A stretch of DNA of 64,000 nt from Arsenophonus sp048493715. GTDB lineage: Bacteria; Pseudomonadota; Gammaproteobacteria; Enterobacterales; Enterobacteriaceae. A program made the position numbers and the translations under genes. A model generated the notes under the pieces. The model was not told the DNA's origin, did no database searches, and saw only the letters and a program-made list of their open reading frames with translations. Below are positions 47,642-57,627 of this stretch, one piece after another. Numbering within the stretch: position 1 is the first letter of the stretch; each line of letters starts with the position of its first letter. Location of the stretch: assembly GCA_048493715.1 (NCBI GenBank), contig JBGDCZ010000013.1:1-64000 (forward strand). Reading direction: 5' to 3'.

Positions 47642-48378
47642 TTAATTAATTTTTTTGACCGGAGGAGGGCCAAAACCATCCATATTTAAAACAACTTACA
47701 CCTTTTTCGATTTCTTAAACTTTATAAAAATCAATAACCATTCTTTTTGTGAATCGATGAATAACTAAAACTTTTGGTGGTAGATTGAATTCTTCAACCA
47801 TATCCGATAAATAATCAATAAGATAATTGATATCTACAGTAGATATGGAACCTATTACTCTGCCAGGTATATTGCCATTATGCATCATATATTCAGGATC
47901 TATTCAAATGAATTTTTGGTATTTTTAAATAAGGACGAAGCCGAAGAACCTCTTCTCTTAAATCACTCGATCCAGGCTGGATATCTAAAAATAGAATGGA
48001 ATCTTTCTCCATTTCTGAGATTGAAATAGCTTTTTCTATTTGATATCTGCTCATTCTGTTTATATATTCACATTTTTACCAGGATTATTGCTAGCTACCA
48101 CTGTTATATAGTGTAAAGCCATTATTACTGGTGTTGATAGATCTACTGCATTCTATTTTTCTTGAGTCAAGATTACCATAATAAACAACGCTTCTATTAT
48201 CTGGCAGTAGGTATTTATTTGAGTAATTAACCTTTTTAACTAAATCACTTTTATGAAAAAACTGCTCATTACTATTTTCTGAACAATAGCTTTTAGTACT
48301 CGATTCATAAGAGAACAGGGCAACAGATGCCAATAATATTGTACATACAGGTTTTAATAACCATATTCGTTGTCTTTA
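47642..48378 (-). pseudogene. Broken secreted protein, family uncertain
   Basis: Signal peptide-like WLLKPVCTILLASVALFSYE at the start. The rest is spread over frames: YLLPDNRSVVYYGNLDSRKI, then MSRYQIEKAISISEMEKDSI and LFLDIQPGSSDLREEVLRLR, then DPEYMMHNGNIPGRVIGSIS and LPPKVLVIHRFTKRMVIDFY, ending DGFGPPPVKKIN at 47642. The PGRVIGSI and LPPKVLVIHRF blocks look like a conserved secreted/lipoprotein family also known in Actinobacteria, but I cannot name it securely. Confidence 0.4.
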
Positions 48379-49436
48379 ATTTTTTTCTCTTATCGTGTAT
48401 AGGGCAAAATATTTACTTTACCATCGGCTATATTAGCCTGTTAACTATATTCATCTTTAAGCACTGATTGATGTATGTCAAGATTTAATTCTTTATAAAT
48501 ATTAATGAAAAGGATCACCGCTATTGTGATAAGTAATTTAAGCGGCTTTCGACTGCTGGATTATTTGTCAGCACAATAGCCTGATCAGGCTCTGTCTGTG
48601 GTAGCGCACTTGGTAACTAGTCGATTTGATAGAGTTTTTCGTTTAGCTGTTTTTATCCCCTTTCTACTGGGCTATTATCTGCGGCGGGATAAGCTGTATT
48701 TTTAAATCGCTAGGCTAGTGATTGGCTATGATGGCTAAAGTGCCAAAAAACACTGACTGATTGACAGTAAGGTTGCTATTTTATAGTTGCCAGGCAATAA
48801 AGCCTAAGTCCAGTACTGTTTATAGATGCCTACAGCCGCCAATCTTTATAGGTTTAAATTCTGCTTTGCCTTCATAACGCACTTTGATATTGGTTGTTAG
48901 CATCGTGATAATAATTATCACCCTGCCATTTTTTAGGATGAGAAGCCCTTTACTATGAGAATGTGTCAGACCAATAATCTTGATACAGCCAGGCAGACAA
49001 AAACTGACACTCTATTGCTAAGATGACAATTTTATTTAAATGACTAGTTAAATTGACCATATTCTTCTTACTCTTGTAAAACTGATTTTAATAGCCAACA
49101 AATTATGCTATGATGGCTAATGCACTTTAAGTCAATTATTTTTTATTATTCTAAATTAGCCGCCGGTTACCTTGGTTAATATTAGCGGCAAAACTTAATC
49201 ATGCTACTTTAGCTACAAAACGGCGACATAGTTTTTTATTGGATTTAATAGCAAAAGAACTATAGGAATAAACGATATTAGTAATAAATAAGGTTTAATC
49301 CTGATAACATAGATAACTTTTACTGAGAAAATCGTACCTGAACATTAAACTTCTGTCAGTTAATAGAAAGTCACTGATGTTTTCAAATGTGTTAAAATGA
49401 GATAATTATCCTACTGCTAATTAAGGACTTATAGTT
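48379..49436. other. Decayed region upstream of the protease gene
   Basis: About 1 kb. Minus-strand fragments (for example MVNLTSHLNKIVILAIECQF and IVLTNNPAVESRLNYLSQ) broken by many stops suggest one dead gene of some 170 codons. Function unrecognised. The last 60 bp provide the ribosome site AAGGA at 49421-49425 for the next gene. Confidence 0.4.
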
Positions 49437-50258
49437 ATGACAATAAATATTTTAAATACAACCCCAAATCTGCCTTCAATTGACGATTGGCAGACTTCTT
49501 TAGGTACGGCTGACAGCCCGCCAACTAAGTTTAGCAATCCACCTACACCAGAAAAGTCCGGTTTTTGTTCATGGCTACGTAACTTTTTTAATTATTTAAC
49601 CGGCACTCACGGTGAAAAATTATCTCCTGCAAAATTAAATTTTGCGTTGGATGATGTTTTTTGCCAAGAAAAAGGATGGAAACATGAACATCATTTTGAA
49701 AATGGCGGGGTAAACCAAGTTGGCTTGCGAAGCCAACAATTGGGCGGTAAGACTTATATCGTCTCTTCGGCATGTCATGATTTGACTAACCCTACCCCAA
49801 TACAGAATGACTTTTCCGGTGGCCGTACTGTGGCACAAACCCTGAATGAAATCAAAAACGCCTATCCCGATGGTGAAGTCAAAACCTTAATTCCTATTGC
49901 TCAAAGCAATAAATTTGGTTTTAGCACCCGAGGTCATTTTGTCTTACTTGAAGTCGATATTAATGCAGGTAAGATTCAATCGGCCAAAATCCATGACCCA
50001 AAAAATCCGCTGCTTGATTATTTTTATGATGGTGCACAGCATTTAACCAAACAGCTACTGGCCGATGAAAATTTAGCTTTAGACAAAAATTTTACTGTCA
50101 CAAGCGAACATCTTGGCCATCAAGTCATGCTTAATGGTAACGATTGCGGACGTTATGCGGCTTATTATGCCGATAAAATTATCAATGATGGTGATTTAGC
50201 CGGCGCTAATGATACAGAAGTGCGAGCTTTTTTTGCAAAACATGCTAAACTCGCTTAA
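49437..50258 (+). CDS. Ulp1-like (clan CE) cysteine protease, probable secreted effector
   Basis: 273 residues, uninterrupted and flanked by dead sequence. The C-terminal half shows the catalytic layout of Ulp1/C48-type and SseL/ElaD-type enzymes: His in TRGHFVLLEVD (about residue 167), Asp in KIHDPKN (about 187), Gln near HLGHQVML (about 229) and Cys in NGNDCGRYAAYYADKII (about 237). NG-x-DCG is the classic C48 nucleophile motif. No N-terminal Sec signal or membrane segment; the Thr/Ser/Pro-rich N-terminus is compatible with type III secretion. Such proteins remove ubiquitin or ubiquitin-like proteins, or acetylate host kinases. Substrate, and even protease versus acetyltransferase activity, cannot be fixed. 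No secretion genes are in the window. Confidence 0.7.
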   Translation: MTINILNTTPNLPSIDDWQTSLGTADSPPTKFSNPPTPEKSGFCSWLRNFFNYLTGTHGEKLSPAKLNFALDDVFCQEKGWKHEHHFENGGVNQVGLRSQQLGGKTYIVSSACHDLTNPTPIQNDFSGGRTVAQTLNEIKNAYPDGEVKTLIPIAQSNKFGFSTRGHFVLLEVDINAGKIQSAKIHDPKNPLLDYFYDGAQHLTKQLLADENLALDKNFTVTSEHLGHQVMLNGNDCGRYAAYYADKIINDGDLAGANDTEVRAFFAKHAKLA

Positions 50259-50592
50259 AAACTAACAGGTTTTGTCGCATTAACAAACATTAAATCTACT
50301 TAAGGCCAAATTAAACTTCTTGTGTTGGTAATGATAAAAAGGTGAAGTTTATTGATGCGACAAACGAACACATTTTAATAATAGAGGAACATCGTTTTAA
50401 TTTAGCAAATATTCTATATACTATATATCTTATAAACTAATTTACCCAGCCATAAATGCCACAACTAAATGATATTGCTATAAAATAAAGATCTAATAAC
50501 AGTGGGCGAAACTTGCCGTCTCTTTTGGTTTAATTTTATTTGTTAGCTGACAACAAGATAATTTTGCTGCTGTTAAGAGAACAGGAAACAGT
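50259..50592. other. Spacer after the protease gene
   Basis: About 330 bp of AT-rich sequence. No gene, repeat or clear terminator recognised. Confidence 0.5.
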
Positions 50593-51046
50593 ATGACAAT
50601 AACTATTCGCAAGATGGAGAAAACCGACCATGGCAGTATGGGTTTCTGTGCGCAACTTTGGCATCGACATGACCATGATGTCCATGTTAGCGCGATAGAT
50701 AACATATTGAACAACCAGTAAGCTAATCGGTTTTGTCGAAATTTGCCTACACAACTATGCGAATGGTTACCGCAAACAACCGGTTCCATTTTTGGAGGTT
50801 ATCTGGGTTAACCCTGAATATCGTCAACAAGGTTTTGGTCGGGCACTGATCAATCAAATAACAACTGATTTGATTTTAACCGGATTCGATGAACTCTGTT
50901 CAGATACTGATATCAGCAATAAACCGTCACAACAAGCGCATGAAAATTGGGGGTATGCTAAATTGTATATTTTCATTGCGGCTGTTAGTTGCTGCTACTG
51001 TTATTCAGGCCAACTATACCTCCAGGTGACTGGTATCATTAAATAA
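50593..51046 (+). pseudogene. Broken GNAT acetyltransferase, AAC(6')-like
   Basis: Preceded by AGGAA. MTITIRKMEKTDHGSMGFCA then QLWHRHDHDVHVSAIDNIL, a stop and shift, then KLIGFVEICLHNYANGYRK, VPFLEVIWVNPEYRQQGFGR and ALINQ (acetyl-CoA-binding R/Q-x-x-G-x-G/A), ELCSDTDISNKPSQQAHENW and GYAK. The arrangement, including the double-dip SDT.N..SQ.AH motif, is that of aminoglycoside 6'-N-acetyltransferases. Dead, so no resistance is implied. The C-terminal readable tail after AKL is not family-like. Confidence 0.7.
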
Positions 51047-51350
51047 TAACTATATCGGTTTTTGCTGCTGTGAGCATACTGAAATAACTAGTTTAAGCAA
51101 TAAATCTGTGATAAAACCTTTACTGGACTAGTTTGGCGAGCAGCATTTTTTCATGGCGGTTACTTCTGGTTATTGCTTATCCATAGTATAGTAAAAGAAA
51201 TTTTTTATAACTGGCTAGATTTTGCGATCGGGCTGCCAATGCACTGTAAAACCCATCTTTTATATACCGACTTTTATGGTATTTAATTAACACCGCATGA
51301 AGTAAGCACTACTTCTATATTAAAACTCAAACCGTTAACAATACAAAACC
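51047..51350. other. Spacer with a possible membrane-protein remnant
   Basis: About 300 bp before mutS. A plus-strand stretch near 51110-51290 reads FTGLVWRAAFFHGGYFWLLL then KEIFYNWLDFAIGLPMHCKT, suggestive of a membrane-protein fragment; not identified. Confidence 0.35.
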
Positions 51351-53912
51351 ATGACTGATACCCAAAACTTTGGATCCCATACCCCAATGATGCAGCAGTA
51401 TTTGAGGCTCAAGGCACAACATGCCGATATTTTGCTATTTTATCGCATGGGCGATTTTTATGAGTTATTCTTTGATGATGCGAAAAAAGCGGCACAATTA
51501 CTCGATATTTCATTAACTAAACGTGGTCAGTCCGCCGGGCAACCGATTCCGATGGCAGGAGTACCTCATCACGCGGTAGAAAGTTATTTAGCCAAATTAG
51601 TGCAGTTAGGCGAGTCGGTGGCCATTTGTGAGCAAATAGGTGATCCCTCCACCAGCAAAGGCCCGGTCGAACGTAAAGTGGTTCGGATTGTGACGCCTGG
51701 AACCGTTACTGATGAAGCCTTGTTGCAAGAACGGCAGGACAATTTATTAGCTGCGATTTGGCAAGAAGAGCAATGTTATGGCTATGCCACTTTAGATATC
51801 ACTTCCGGCCGTTTTATTATTAGTGAAATGGCCGATATCAACACCATTAGCGCTGAATTACAGCGTACTAGACCCGCAGAACTACTTTATCCTGAGAATT
51901 TTGCCAATGTGGCACTATTTGAAAATAATAAAGGGCTACGTCGTCGTCCGTTATGGGAGTTCGAATTAGAGACGGCTAAACAACAATTGAATCTTCAATT
52001 CGGCACGCAGAATCTGATGGGTTTTGGTGTCGAAAAGGCGACATTAGCATTAAGAGCAGCCGGTTGTCTGCTGCAATATGTCAAAGATACTCAGCGTACG
52101 GCATTACCGCATATCCGTAGTATCACCATGGAGCAGCAAAAAGATACCATTATCCTTGATGCAGCTACCCGGCGTAATCTTGAATTAACGCAAAACTTAT
52201 CAGGTGGGAGTGATAATACTGTGGCTGCCATTCTGGATCAGTGCGTTACGCCGATGGGTAGCCGTATGCTAAAACGTTGGCTACACAGTCCGCTGCGCAA
52301 TCTAAATACATTATTAAATCGCCAACAAGCGATAGCAGGGCTGCAAGCTTATCATTTTGAATTGCAGCCTTTCCTACGCCAAATCGGCGATTTAGAGCGG
52401 ATACTTGCTCGCTTAGCACTGTGCTCTGCCCGGCCTCGTGATCTGGTTCGAATGCGGCACGCTTTCCAACAATTTGCCGATATTCATGCCATCTTAGATA
52501 AGATTGAATCACCCTATTTAAAAACCTTACAGTCCCGAGTTAGCTGTTTTACAGAGCTACAAACACTGTTAGAGCAAGCTATTGTTGCGTCGCCTCCTGT
52601 GCTATTACGTGATGGCGGGGTGATCGCAACAGGATATAATAGCGAACTTGATGAATGGCGTGCTCTGGCCGATGGTGCCAGTGATTATTTAGAAAAACTG
52701 GAGCTACGGGAAAGAGAAAAATTAGGCATCGATAGCCTCAAAGTCGGTTTCAACGCCGTGCATGGCTATTATCTGCAAGTTAGTCGCGGACAAAGTCATC
52801 TAATACCTATCCATTATGTTCGTCGGCAAACGTTAAAAAATGCTGAACGCTACATTATTCCTGAGTTGAAAGAGTATGAAGACAAGGTTTTAACCTCTAA
52901 AAGTAAAGCATTAGCAATTGAGAAAAAACTTTATGAACAATTATTTGATCTGCTGTTGCCCCATCTAGCGGCTTTGCAAGCCAGCGCCGAAGCATTAGCT
53001 GAATTAGATGTCCTCAATAATTTGGCTGAGCGCGCCGAAACTTTAGACTATCACTGCCCAACATTAAGTGAAACGCCAGGCATCATAATTGTCGCTGGGC
53101 GCCATCCGGTGGTTGAACAGGTATTGCGTGAGCCATTTATCTCCAATCCACTCGATCTATCACCACAACGACGCTTATTGATTATTACCGGCCCAAATAT
53201 GGGCGGTAAAAGTACTTATATGCGTCAAACAGCACTAATTACATTGCTCGCTTATATAGGTAGTTTTGTGCCGGCCGAAAAAACGATTATCGGTCCGATT
53301 GATCGGATCTTCACGCGAGTTGGTGCATCTGATGATCTTGCTGCTGGCCGGTCAACTTTTATGGTGGAAATGATCGAAACTGCCAATATCCTGCATAATG
53401 CCACTGAACAAAGTTTGGTTTTAATGGATGAAATTGGTCGAGGTACCTCAACCTATGATGGTCTTTCACTTGCCTGGGCATGTGCGGAAAATCTAGTGAG
53501 TCACATCAAAGCCATGACACTATTTGCTACCCATTATTTTGAGTTAACTAATTTAGCTAAACAACAGCAAGGGACCGTTAATATCCATCTGGATGCAATA
53601 GAGCATGACGACACTATCGCCTTTATGCATAACGTGCAAGAAGGCGCTGCCAGTAAAAGCTATGGTTTAGCAGTGGCTTCCCTGGCCGGTGTACCCGCTA
53701 AAGTTATTCAACGTGCCAAACAGAAGTTAATTGAACTGGAAACATTGTCCACACTGCCAGTGAATAAACCGATTGACAGTTCACCATTAGCACAAGTAGT
53801 GCAAAAAACCGTTTCACCGGCCATTGAAGCATTAGCAAAGTTAAATCCTGATACATTAACCCCGCGTCAGGCACTTGAGTTAATTTATCGGTTAAAAGAA
53901 ATGGTGAAATAA
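51351..53912 (+). CDS. mutS: MutS, DNA mismatch recognition protein
   Basis: Binds mismatches and small loops and recruits MutL. 853 residues, the E. coli length, aligned throughout. Mismatch-contact motif: FYRMGDFYELFFDDAK (Phe-x-Glu). ATPase: Walker A GPNMGGKSTYMRQ (about residue 614), the Walker B region MDEIGRGTSTYDGLSLAWA, and ATHYFELTNLAKQQ. The C-terminal end PRQALELIYRLKEMVK supports dimer/tetramer contacts. Intact despite the many small indels nearby. It neighbours miaE and rpoS, as in the classical variable mutS-rpoS region. Confidence 0.98.
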   Translation: MTDTQNFGSHTPMMQQYLRLKAQHADILLFYRMGDFYELFFDDAKKAAQLLDISLTKRGQSAGQPIPMAGVPHHAVESYLAKLVQLGESVAICEQIGDPSTSKGPVERKVVRIVTPGTVTDEALLQERQDNLLAAIWQEEQCYGYATLDITSGRFIISEMADINTISAELQRTRPAELLYPENFANVALFENNKGLRRRPLWEFELETAKQQLNLQFGTQNLMGFGVEKATLALRAAGCLLQYVKDTQRTALPHIRSITMEQQKDTIILDAATRRNLELTQNLSGGSDNTVAAILDQCVTPMGSRMLKRWLHSPLRNLNTLLNRQQAIAGLQAYHFELQPFLRQIGDLERILARLALCSARPRDLVRMRHAFQQFADIHAILDKIESPYLKTLQSRVSCFTELQTLLEQAIVASPPVLLRDGGVIATGYNSELDEWRALADGASDYLEKLELREREKLGIDSLKVGFNAVHGYYLQVSRGQSHLIPIHYVRRQTLKNAERYIIPELKEYEDKVLTSKSKALAIEKKLYEQLFDLLLPHLAALQASAEALAELDVLNNLAERAETLDYHCPTLSETPGIIIVAGRHPVVEQVLREPFISNPLDLSPQRRLLIITGPNMGGKSTYMRQTALITLLAYIGSFVPAEKTIIGPIDRIFTRVGASDDLAAGRSTFMVEMIETANILHNATEQSLVLMDEIGRGTSTYDGLSLAWACAENLVSHIKAMTLFATHYFELTNLAKQQQGTVNIHLDAIEHDDTIAFMHNVQEGAASKSYGLAVASLAGVPAKVIQRAKQKLIELETLSTLPVNKPIDSSPLAQVVQKTVSPAIEALAKLNPDTLTPRQALELIYRLKEMVK

Positions 53913-53914
53913 TC

Positions 53915-54626
53915 ATGTTATATGAGGCAACATTACTTGACCCTATTCACCACTTTTTAGCCTGTGAAACGCCGCAAGGGTGGATAGATAAAGCAAGCAA
54001 GCCAGCGAACTTAGCTACTATTTTATGTGATCACCTGCTGTGTGAATTAAAAACCGCACAAAGTGCCATGTTGCTATTGCGTAAATATGCAGTTGATGAA
54101 TAGAGCAGTGATACTCTATTGCAATGGCTACAACCGTTTGAAGATTTTGCTTATAAAAAAATAGGTAATATCGATAGTCTAATAAGGAAAAAACCAGCTA
54201 TCTAAATCGATCACAGGAAAAAAAAACTCAAGTTACAGTCAATCTTTGACTGATAAAATGGTGTTATTAATTAAAGAAGAACTGCACCATTTTTATCAAG
54301 TGTTGGAAATCATGACCACTAGAGGTATCAAATATCAAAGTATCAGTGCTGGTCGGTATGCTAAAGGGCTATTTAGCCATATTACTCATTATGAACCAAA
54401 TACATTAATTGATAAACTGATTATAGGCGCTTATATTGAAGCGCGCTCGTACGAGCGGTTTGCTAAACTTGCGCCCTATCTCGATAAACCATTAGCTAAA
54501 TTCTATGTTTCACTACTCAGATCAGAATTTCGCCACTATCAAGATTATTTGATATTAGCGCAGGCTATTGCTGGCGAAAATATCCAGCCACGGATCCAAT
54601 ATTTTGCTAGCATCGAGGCTGATTGA
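53915..54626 (+). pseudogene. miaE: Broken miaE, tRNA ms2i6A37 hydroxylase
   Basis: Non-haem di-iron enzyme that hydroxylates the isopentenyl group of ms2i6A37. Starts 2 bp after mutS: LDPIHHFLACETPQGWIDKA, LCDHLLCELKTAQSAMLLLRKY (first iron ligands), then TAG at 54101-54103. The same frame continues SSDTLLQWLQPFEDFAY, shifts, and resumes as LTDKMVLLIKEELHHFYQVLEIM, LIDKLIIGAYIEARSYERFA and LLRSEFRHYQDYLILAQ, which carry the other Glu and His ligands. Ends YFASIEAD. Present in Salmonella and Proteus but absent from E. coli K-12. Confidence 0.9.
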
Positions 54627-54688
54627 TCCAATCACCTGACAGCGATTTTAAATTGCATAGCGGCGTGCCCGCCTGATGGACAAACAAA

Positions 54689-54709
54689 AAGGTGGGGTTT
54701 TCCCACCTT
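54689..54709. terminator. rpoS terminator
   Basis: AAGGTGGG, loop GTTTT, CCCACCTT. On the minus strand it is followed by TTTTTGTTT, an intrinsic terminator for rpoS; it may also stop plus-strand transcripts from mutS-miaE. Confidence 0.8.
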
Positions 54710-54737
54710 ATTAATACTAACGGATATTAAAAAGATA

Positions 54738-55727
54738 TTAGGTCTTAAATAAAGATTCCATACTAAGACCTTGATTATGTAAAATATCTTTTAATCGGCG
54801 CAAGCCTTCAACTTGTATCTGACGAACTCGTTCTCTGGTAAGGCCAATCTCTCGCCCTACTTCTTCCAACGTTTCCGATTCATAGCCTAATAAACCAAAA
54901 CGTCGAGCTAATACTTCACGCTGTTTTTTATTAAGTTCAAACAGCCACTTAACAATACTTTCTTTCATATTGTTGGCTTGAATAGTTCCTTCTGGCCCTG
55001 AATCGTTATCATCAGACAATACATCCAGTAACGCTTTATCTGAATCACCGCCGATTGGTGTATCAACTGAAGAAATGCGCTCATTTAACCGTAGCATCCG
55101 GTTAACATCATCCACCGGCTTATCTAAGCGCTCTGCAATTTCTTCAGCACTAGGCTCATGATCAAGTTTCTGAGCCAATTCGCGGGCAATACGCAAATAA
55201 ACATTTAACTCTTTAACAATATGAATCGGTAAGCGGATAGTACGCGTCTGATTCATAATAGCTCGTTCGATAGTCTGGCGAATCCACCATGTTGCATATG
55301 TTGAAAAACGGAAACCTTTTTCAGGATCAAATTTTTCAACCGCCCTAATTAATCCAAGGTTACCTTCCTCGATCAAATCCAGTAAGGCAAGACCACGATT
55401 ACTATAGCGACGAGAAATTTTTACAACCAAACGTAAATTACTCTCAATCATACACTGACGTGATGCTGCATCACCACGTAAAGCACGTCTTGCATAAAAT
55501 ACTTCTTCTTCCGCTGTCAGAAGAGGCGAATATCCAATCTCACCAAGATAGAGCTGAGTTGCATCCAGAACACGCTGATTAAGATTCTGAAATAGATCTA
55601 AATCATCATCTTGGTCTAGATTTAAGTCCTCTTCTTTTAGCAAGCTTTCATCGAAAGCTTCCGCATCCATGCTAGTTTCGTCTAAATCGTCATATAACTC
55701 GTTAACTTTTAGCGAATTTTGGCTCAT
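54738..55727 (-). CDS. rpoS: RpoS, stationary-phase sigma factor sigma-38
   Basis: Directs RNAP to general stress and stationary-phase promoters. 329 residues (330 in E. coli). Region 1.2: ATQLYLGEIGYSPLLTAEEE. Region 2: GNLGLIRAVEKFDPEKGFRFSTYATWWIRQTIERA. The RssB-contact helix IHIVKELNVY keeps the lysine equivalent to K173, so regulated proteolysis may persist. Region 4: TLEEVGREIGLTRERVRQIQVEGLRRL. The acidic N-terminal 50 residues are variable. It follows nlpD by 54 bp; in E. coli the main rpoS promoter lies inside nlpD, giving a long leader. Confidence 0.98.
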   Translation of the reverse strand: MSQNSLKVNELYDDLDETSMDAEAFDESLLKEEDLNLDQDDDLDLFQNLNQRVLDATQLYLGEIGYSPLLTAEEEVFYARRALRGDAASRQCMIESNLRLVVKISRRYSNRGLALLDLIEEGNLGLIRAVEKFDPEKGFRFSTYATWWIRQTIERAIMNQTRTIRLPIHIVKELNVYLRIARELAQKLDHEPSAEEIAERLDKPVDDVNRMLRLNERISSVDTPIGGDSDKALLDVLSDDNDSGPEGTIQANNMKESIVKWLFELNKKQREVLARRFGLLGYESETLEEVGREIGLTRERVRQIQVEGLRRLKDILHNQGLSMESLFKT

Positions 55728-55781
55728 CAGTCACTCCTACCCTTGATAATGCAGACAACATTGACAATCAATCTGTCCAAG

Positions 55782-56846
55782 TTATCGCTGCGAAAGATAA
55801 CGCAACGGGTTTACTGATTTTCCCTTGTAACGAATTTCAAAATGTAATCTTACCGAACTTGTACCGGTGCTACCCATAGTGGCAATCTTTTGCCCCGCCT
55901 GAACCTCCTGTTGATCACGAACTAATATAGTATCATTGTGAGCATAGGCACTCAGATAGTCATCGTTATGTTTTATTATTATAAGATTTCCATATCCACG
56001 TAATGCATTTCCAGAATAAACCACTTTTCCTGCTGTAGTGGCAAAAACAGGTTGACCACGTGAGCCAGCAATATCAACACCTTTATTTCCACCTTGCACA
56101 TCAGAGAAAACTTCAATCACTTTCCCTTTGGCCGGCCAACGCCATTTACCTAATGTATTGACTACATTGTTACTATTTAAGCCGGTAGATGCTGTTACTG
56201 CAGGCGGCGTAGAAGGTGTTAATATCTTGGATGCTCTCGGTAACATTTTTCCTGAATTTTTCTCACCAACAGATGAAGCATACGCATTAGTTGGCTGAGA
56301 ATCAACATTTGTATTGTTTGTATTCGGAGTACGATTAGTAACTATCATTTCTGAATCAGTAGAACCACTACCAATATTAAGTACTTGTCCAACATTTAAA
56401 CTATAAGGTTCTGTAATTTTATTACGTTGCGCTAGATCACGATAATCATTACCTGTTATCCAAGCAATATAAAACAGAGTATCACTTCGTTTAACAGTAT
56501 AAGTGTTACCACTATAGCTCCCTTTTTGGATATTATCATAATTTCGGTTATAAATTATTCGCCCATCGGTATCAGTTTTTGGTGCTGGCATCGTTGGTTG
56601 ATATATCGAGTTATTTATTCTACTTTTTTGATTACTAACAGAAATATTTTTAGGAGAAGTAGCTATTGGCGTACTATTTGATGCACTATTTACAGCAGGA
56701 TAAGTATTAATCGTGTGGCCACTATCATGTACACTATTAATAGGTGCGGCTGGATGATATGGTGTCGAGCACCCTATTAATATTGGGCCTGTTATTATGC
56801 AGATAGTTGCCCAGCGAATTGCACATTTTGGGCTGTTAAAATTCAT
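55782..56846 (-). CDS. nlpD: NlpD, lipoprotein activator of amidase AmiC
   Basis: Outer-membrane lipoprotein that activates AmiC at the division septum. Signal peptide with lipobox LIGC (about residue 26). A low-complexity Ser/Asn/Pro linker is followed by a LysM domain (TVKRSDTLFYIAWITGNDYR to VGQVLNIGSG). The C-terminal LytM/M23-like domain has KGVDIAGSRGQPVFATTAGKVVYSGNALRGYGN and VRLHFEIRYKGKSVNP; several zinc ligands are replaced, as in catalytically dead NlpD/EnvC. Start at 56846 follows GGAGAAG; the longer frame adds 16 codons without support. Confidence 0.94.
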   Translation of the reverse strand: MNFNSPKCAIRWATICIITGPILIGCSTPYHPAAPINSVHDSGHTINTYPAVNSASNSTPIATSPKNISVSNQKSRINNSIYQPTMPAPKTDTDGRIIYNRNYDNIQKGSYSGNTYTVKRSDTLFYIAWITGNDYRDLAQRNKITEPYSLNVGQVLNIGSGSTDSEMIVTNRTPNTNNTNVDSQPTNAYASSVGEKNSGKMLPRASKILTPSTPPAVTASTGLNSNNVVNTLGKWRWPAKGKVIEVFSDVQGGNKGVDIAGSRGQPVFATTAGKVVYSGNALRGYGNLIIIKHNDDYLSAYAHNDTILVRDQQEVQAGQKIATMGSTGTSSVRLHFEIRYKGKSVNPLRYLSQR

Positions 56847-57000
56847 ACTTCTTCTCCCATGAAGACAAATCTTGAATAAAAATCGATAATGCAAGTCATG
56901 CTCAACAATTTATTACAGTACCTAAATAATAAATTATTGTTTCTATTAAAGCAGAGATTAATAAAACCTTAAATTATCTATCGCTAAAATATTACTTATT

Positions 57001-57627
57001 TCATGCCAAACTTCCAGGGATTAAAGGAACAAATCTCACTGGCTCAACAGTTGTAGCATGAAAATCATTACCTTGGCGTTTAATTACTTTTAACATTTGT
57101 TTTTTCTCGCCGACAGGTAATACCATTCGACCGCCATCTTTCAATTGTTCAAGTAACACAACTGGGAGTTCTACCGGTGCCGCTGTAACAATAATGCCAT
57201 CAAAAGGCCCCTTAGAGGCCCATCCCAACCATCCATCACCATGACGTGTTGAAATATTATGCAGATCAAGTTGTTTCAATCTACGTTTAGCATTCCATTG
57301 TAATCCTTTGATACGTTCTACCGAAAAAACCCGGGCAACAAGATGAGCTAAAATTGCTGTTTGATAACCAGATCCGGTGCCAATCTCTAAAACATGATCT
57401 GTGGTAGAAAGCGCAAGTAATTCTGTCATACGAGCAACAATATAAGGTTGCGAAATGGTTTGAGAAAAACCTATAGGTAAAGGAATATTTTCATAAGCTT
57501 TATGTGAAAGTGCTTCATCAACAAAACACTCTCGAGGAACTTTCGCAATAGCTGCCAATAGTCCTTCATCCTCAATCCCTTGATGGCGTAGTTGTGTCAA
57601 TAAATCTCTCATTGACCGTTTTAGCAT
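57001..57627 (-). CDS. pcm: Pcm, protein-L-isoaspartate O-methyltransferase
   Basis: Methylates isoaspartyl residues with SAM to start repair of aged proteins. SAM motif I: VLEIGTGSGYQTAILAHL; motif II/III region: PFDGIIVTAAP and GGRMVLPVGEK; substrate loop GFSQTISQPYIVARMTELL. 208 residues, the E. coli length. Its first codons overlap the surE stop by 7 bp, so the two are translationally coupled, as in enterics. Confidence 0.96.
   Translation of the reverse strand: MLKRSMRDLLTQLRHQGIEDEGLLAAIAKVPRECFVDEALSHKAYENIPLPIGFSQTISQPYIVARMTELLALSTTDHVLEIGTGSGYQTAILAHLVARVFSVERIKGLQWNAKRRLKQLDLHNISTRHGDGWLGWASKGPFDGIIVTAAPVELPVVLLEQLKDGGRMVLPVGEKKQMLKVIKRQGNDFHATTVEPVRFVPLIPGSLA

Noticed and set aside
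47300..47700. tRNA gene as prophage attachment site next to int
   Set aside because: No cloverleaf or GTTCGAATC-type T-loop was seen near the integrase, nor anywhere else in the window.
50593..51046. Functional aminoglycoside resistance gene
   Set aside because: The AAC(6')-like frame contains a stop and a frameshift in its first third, so it is recorded only as a pseudogene.
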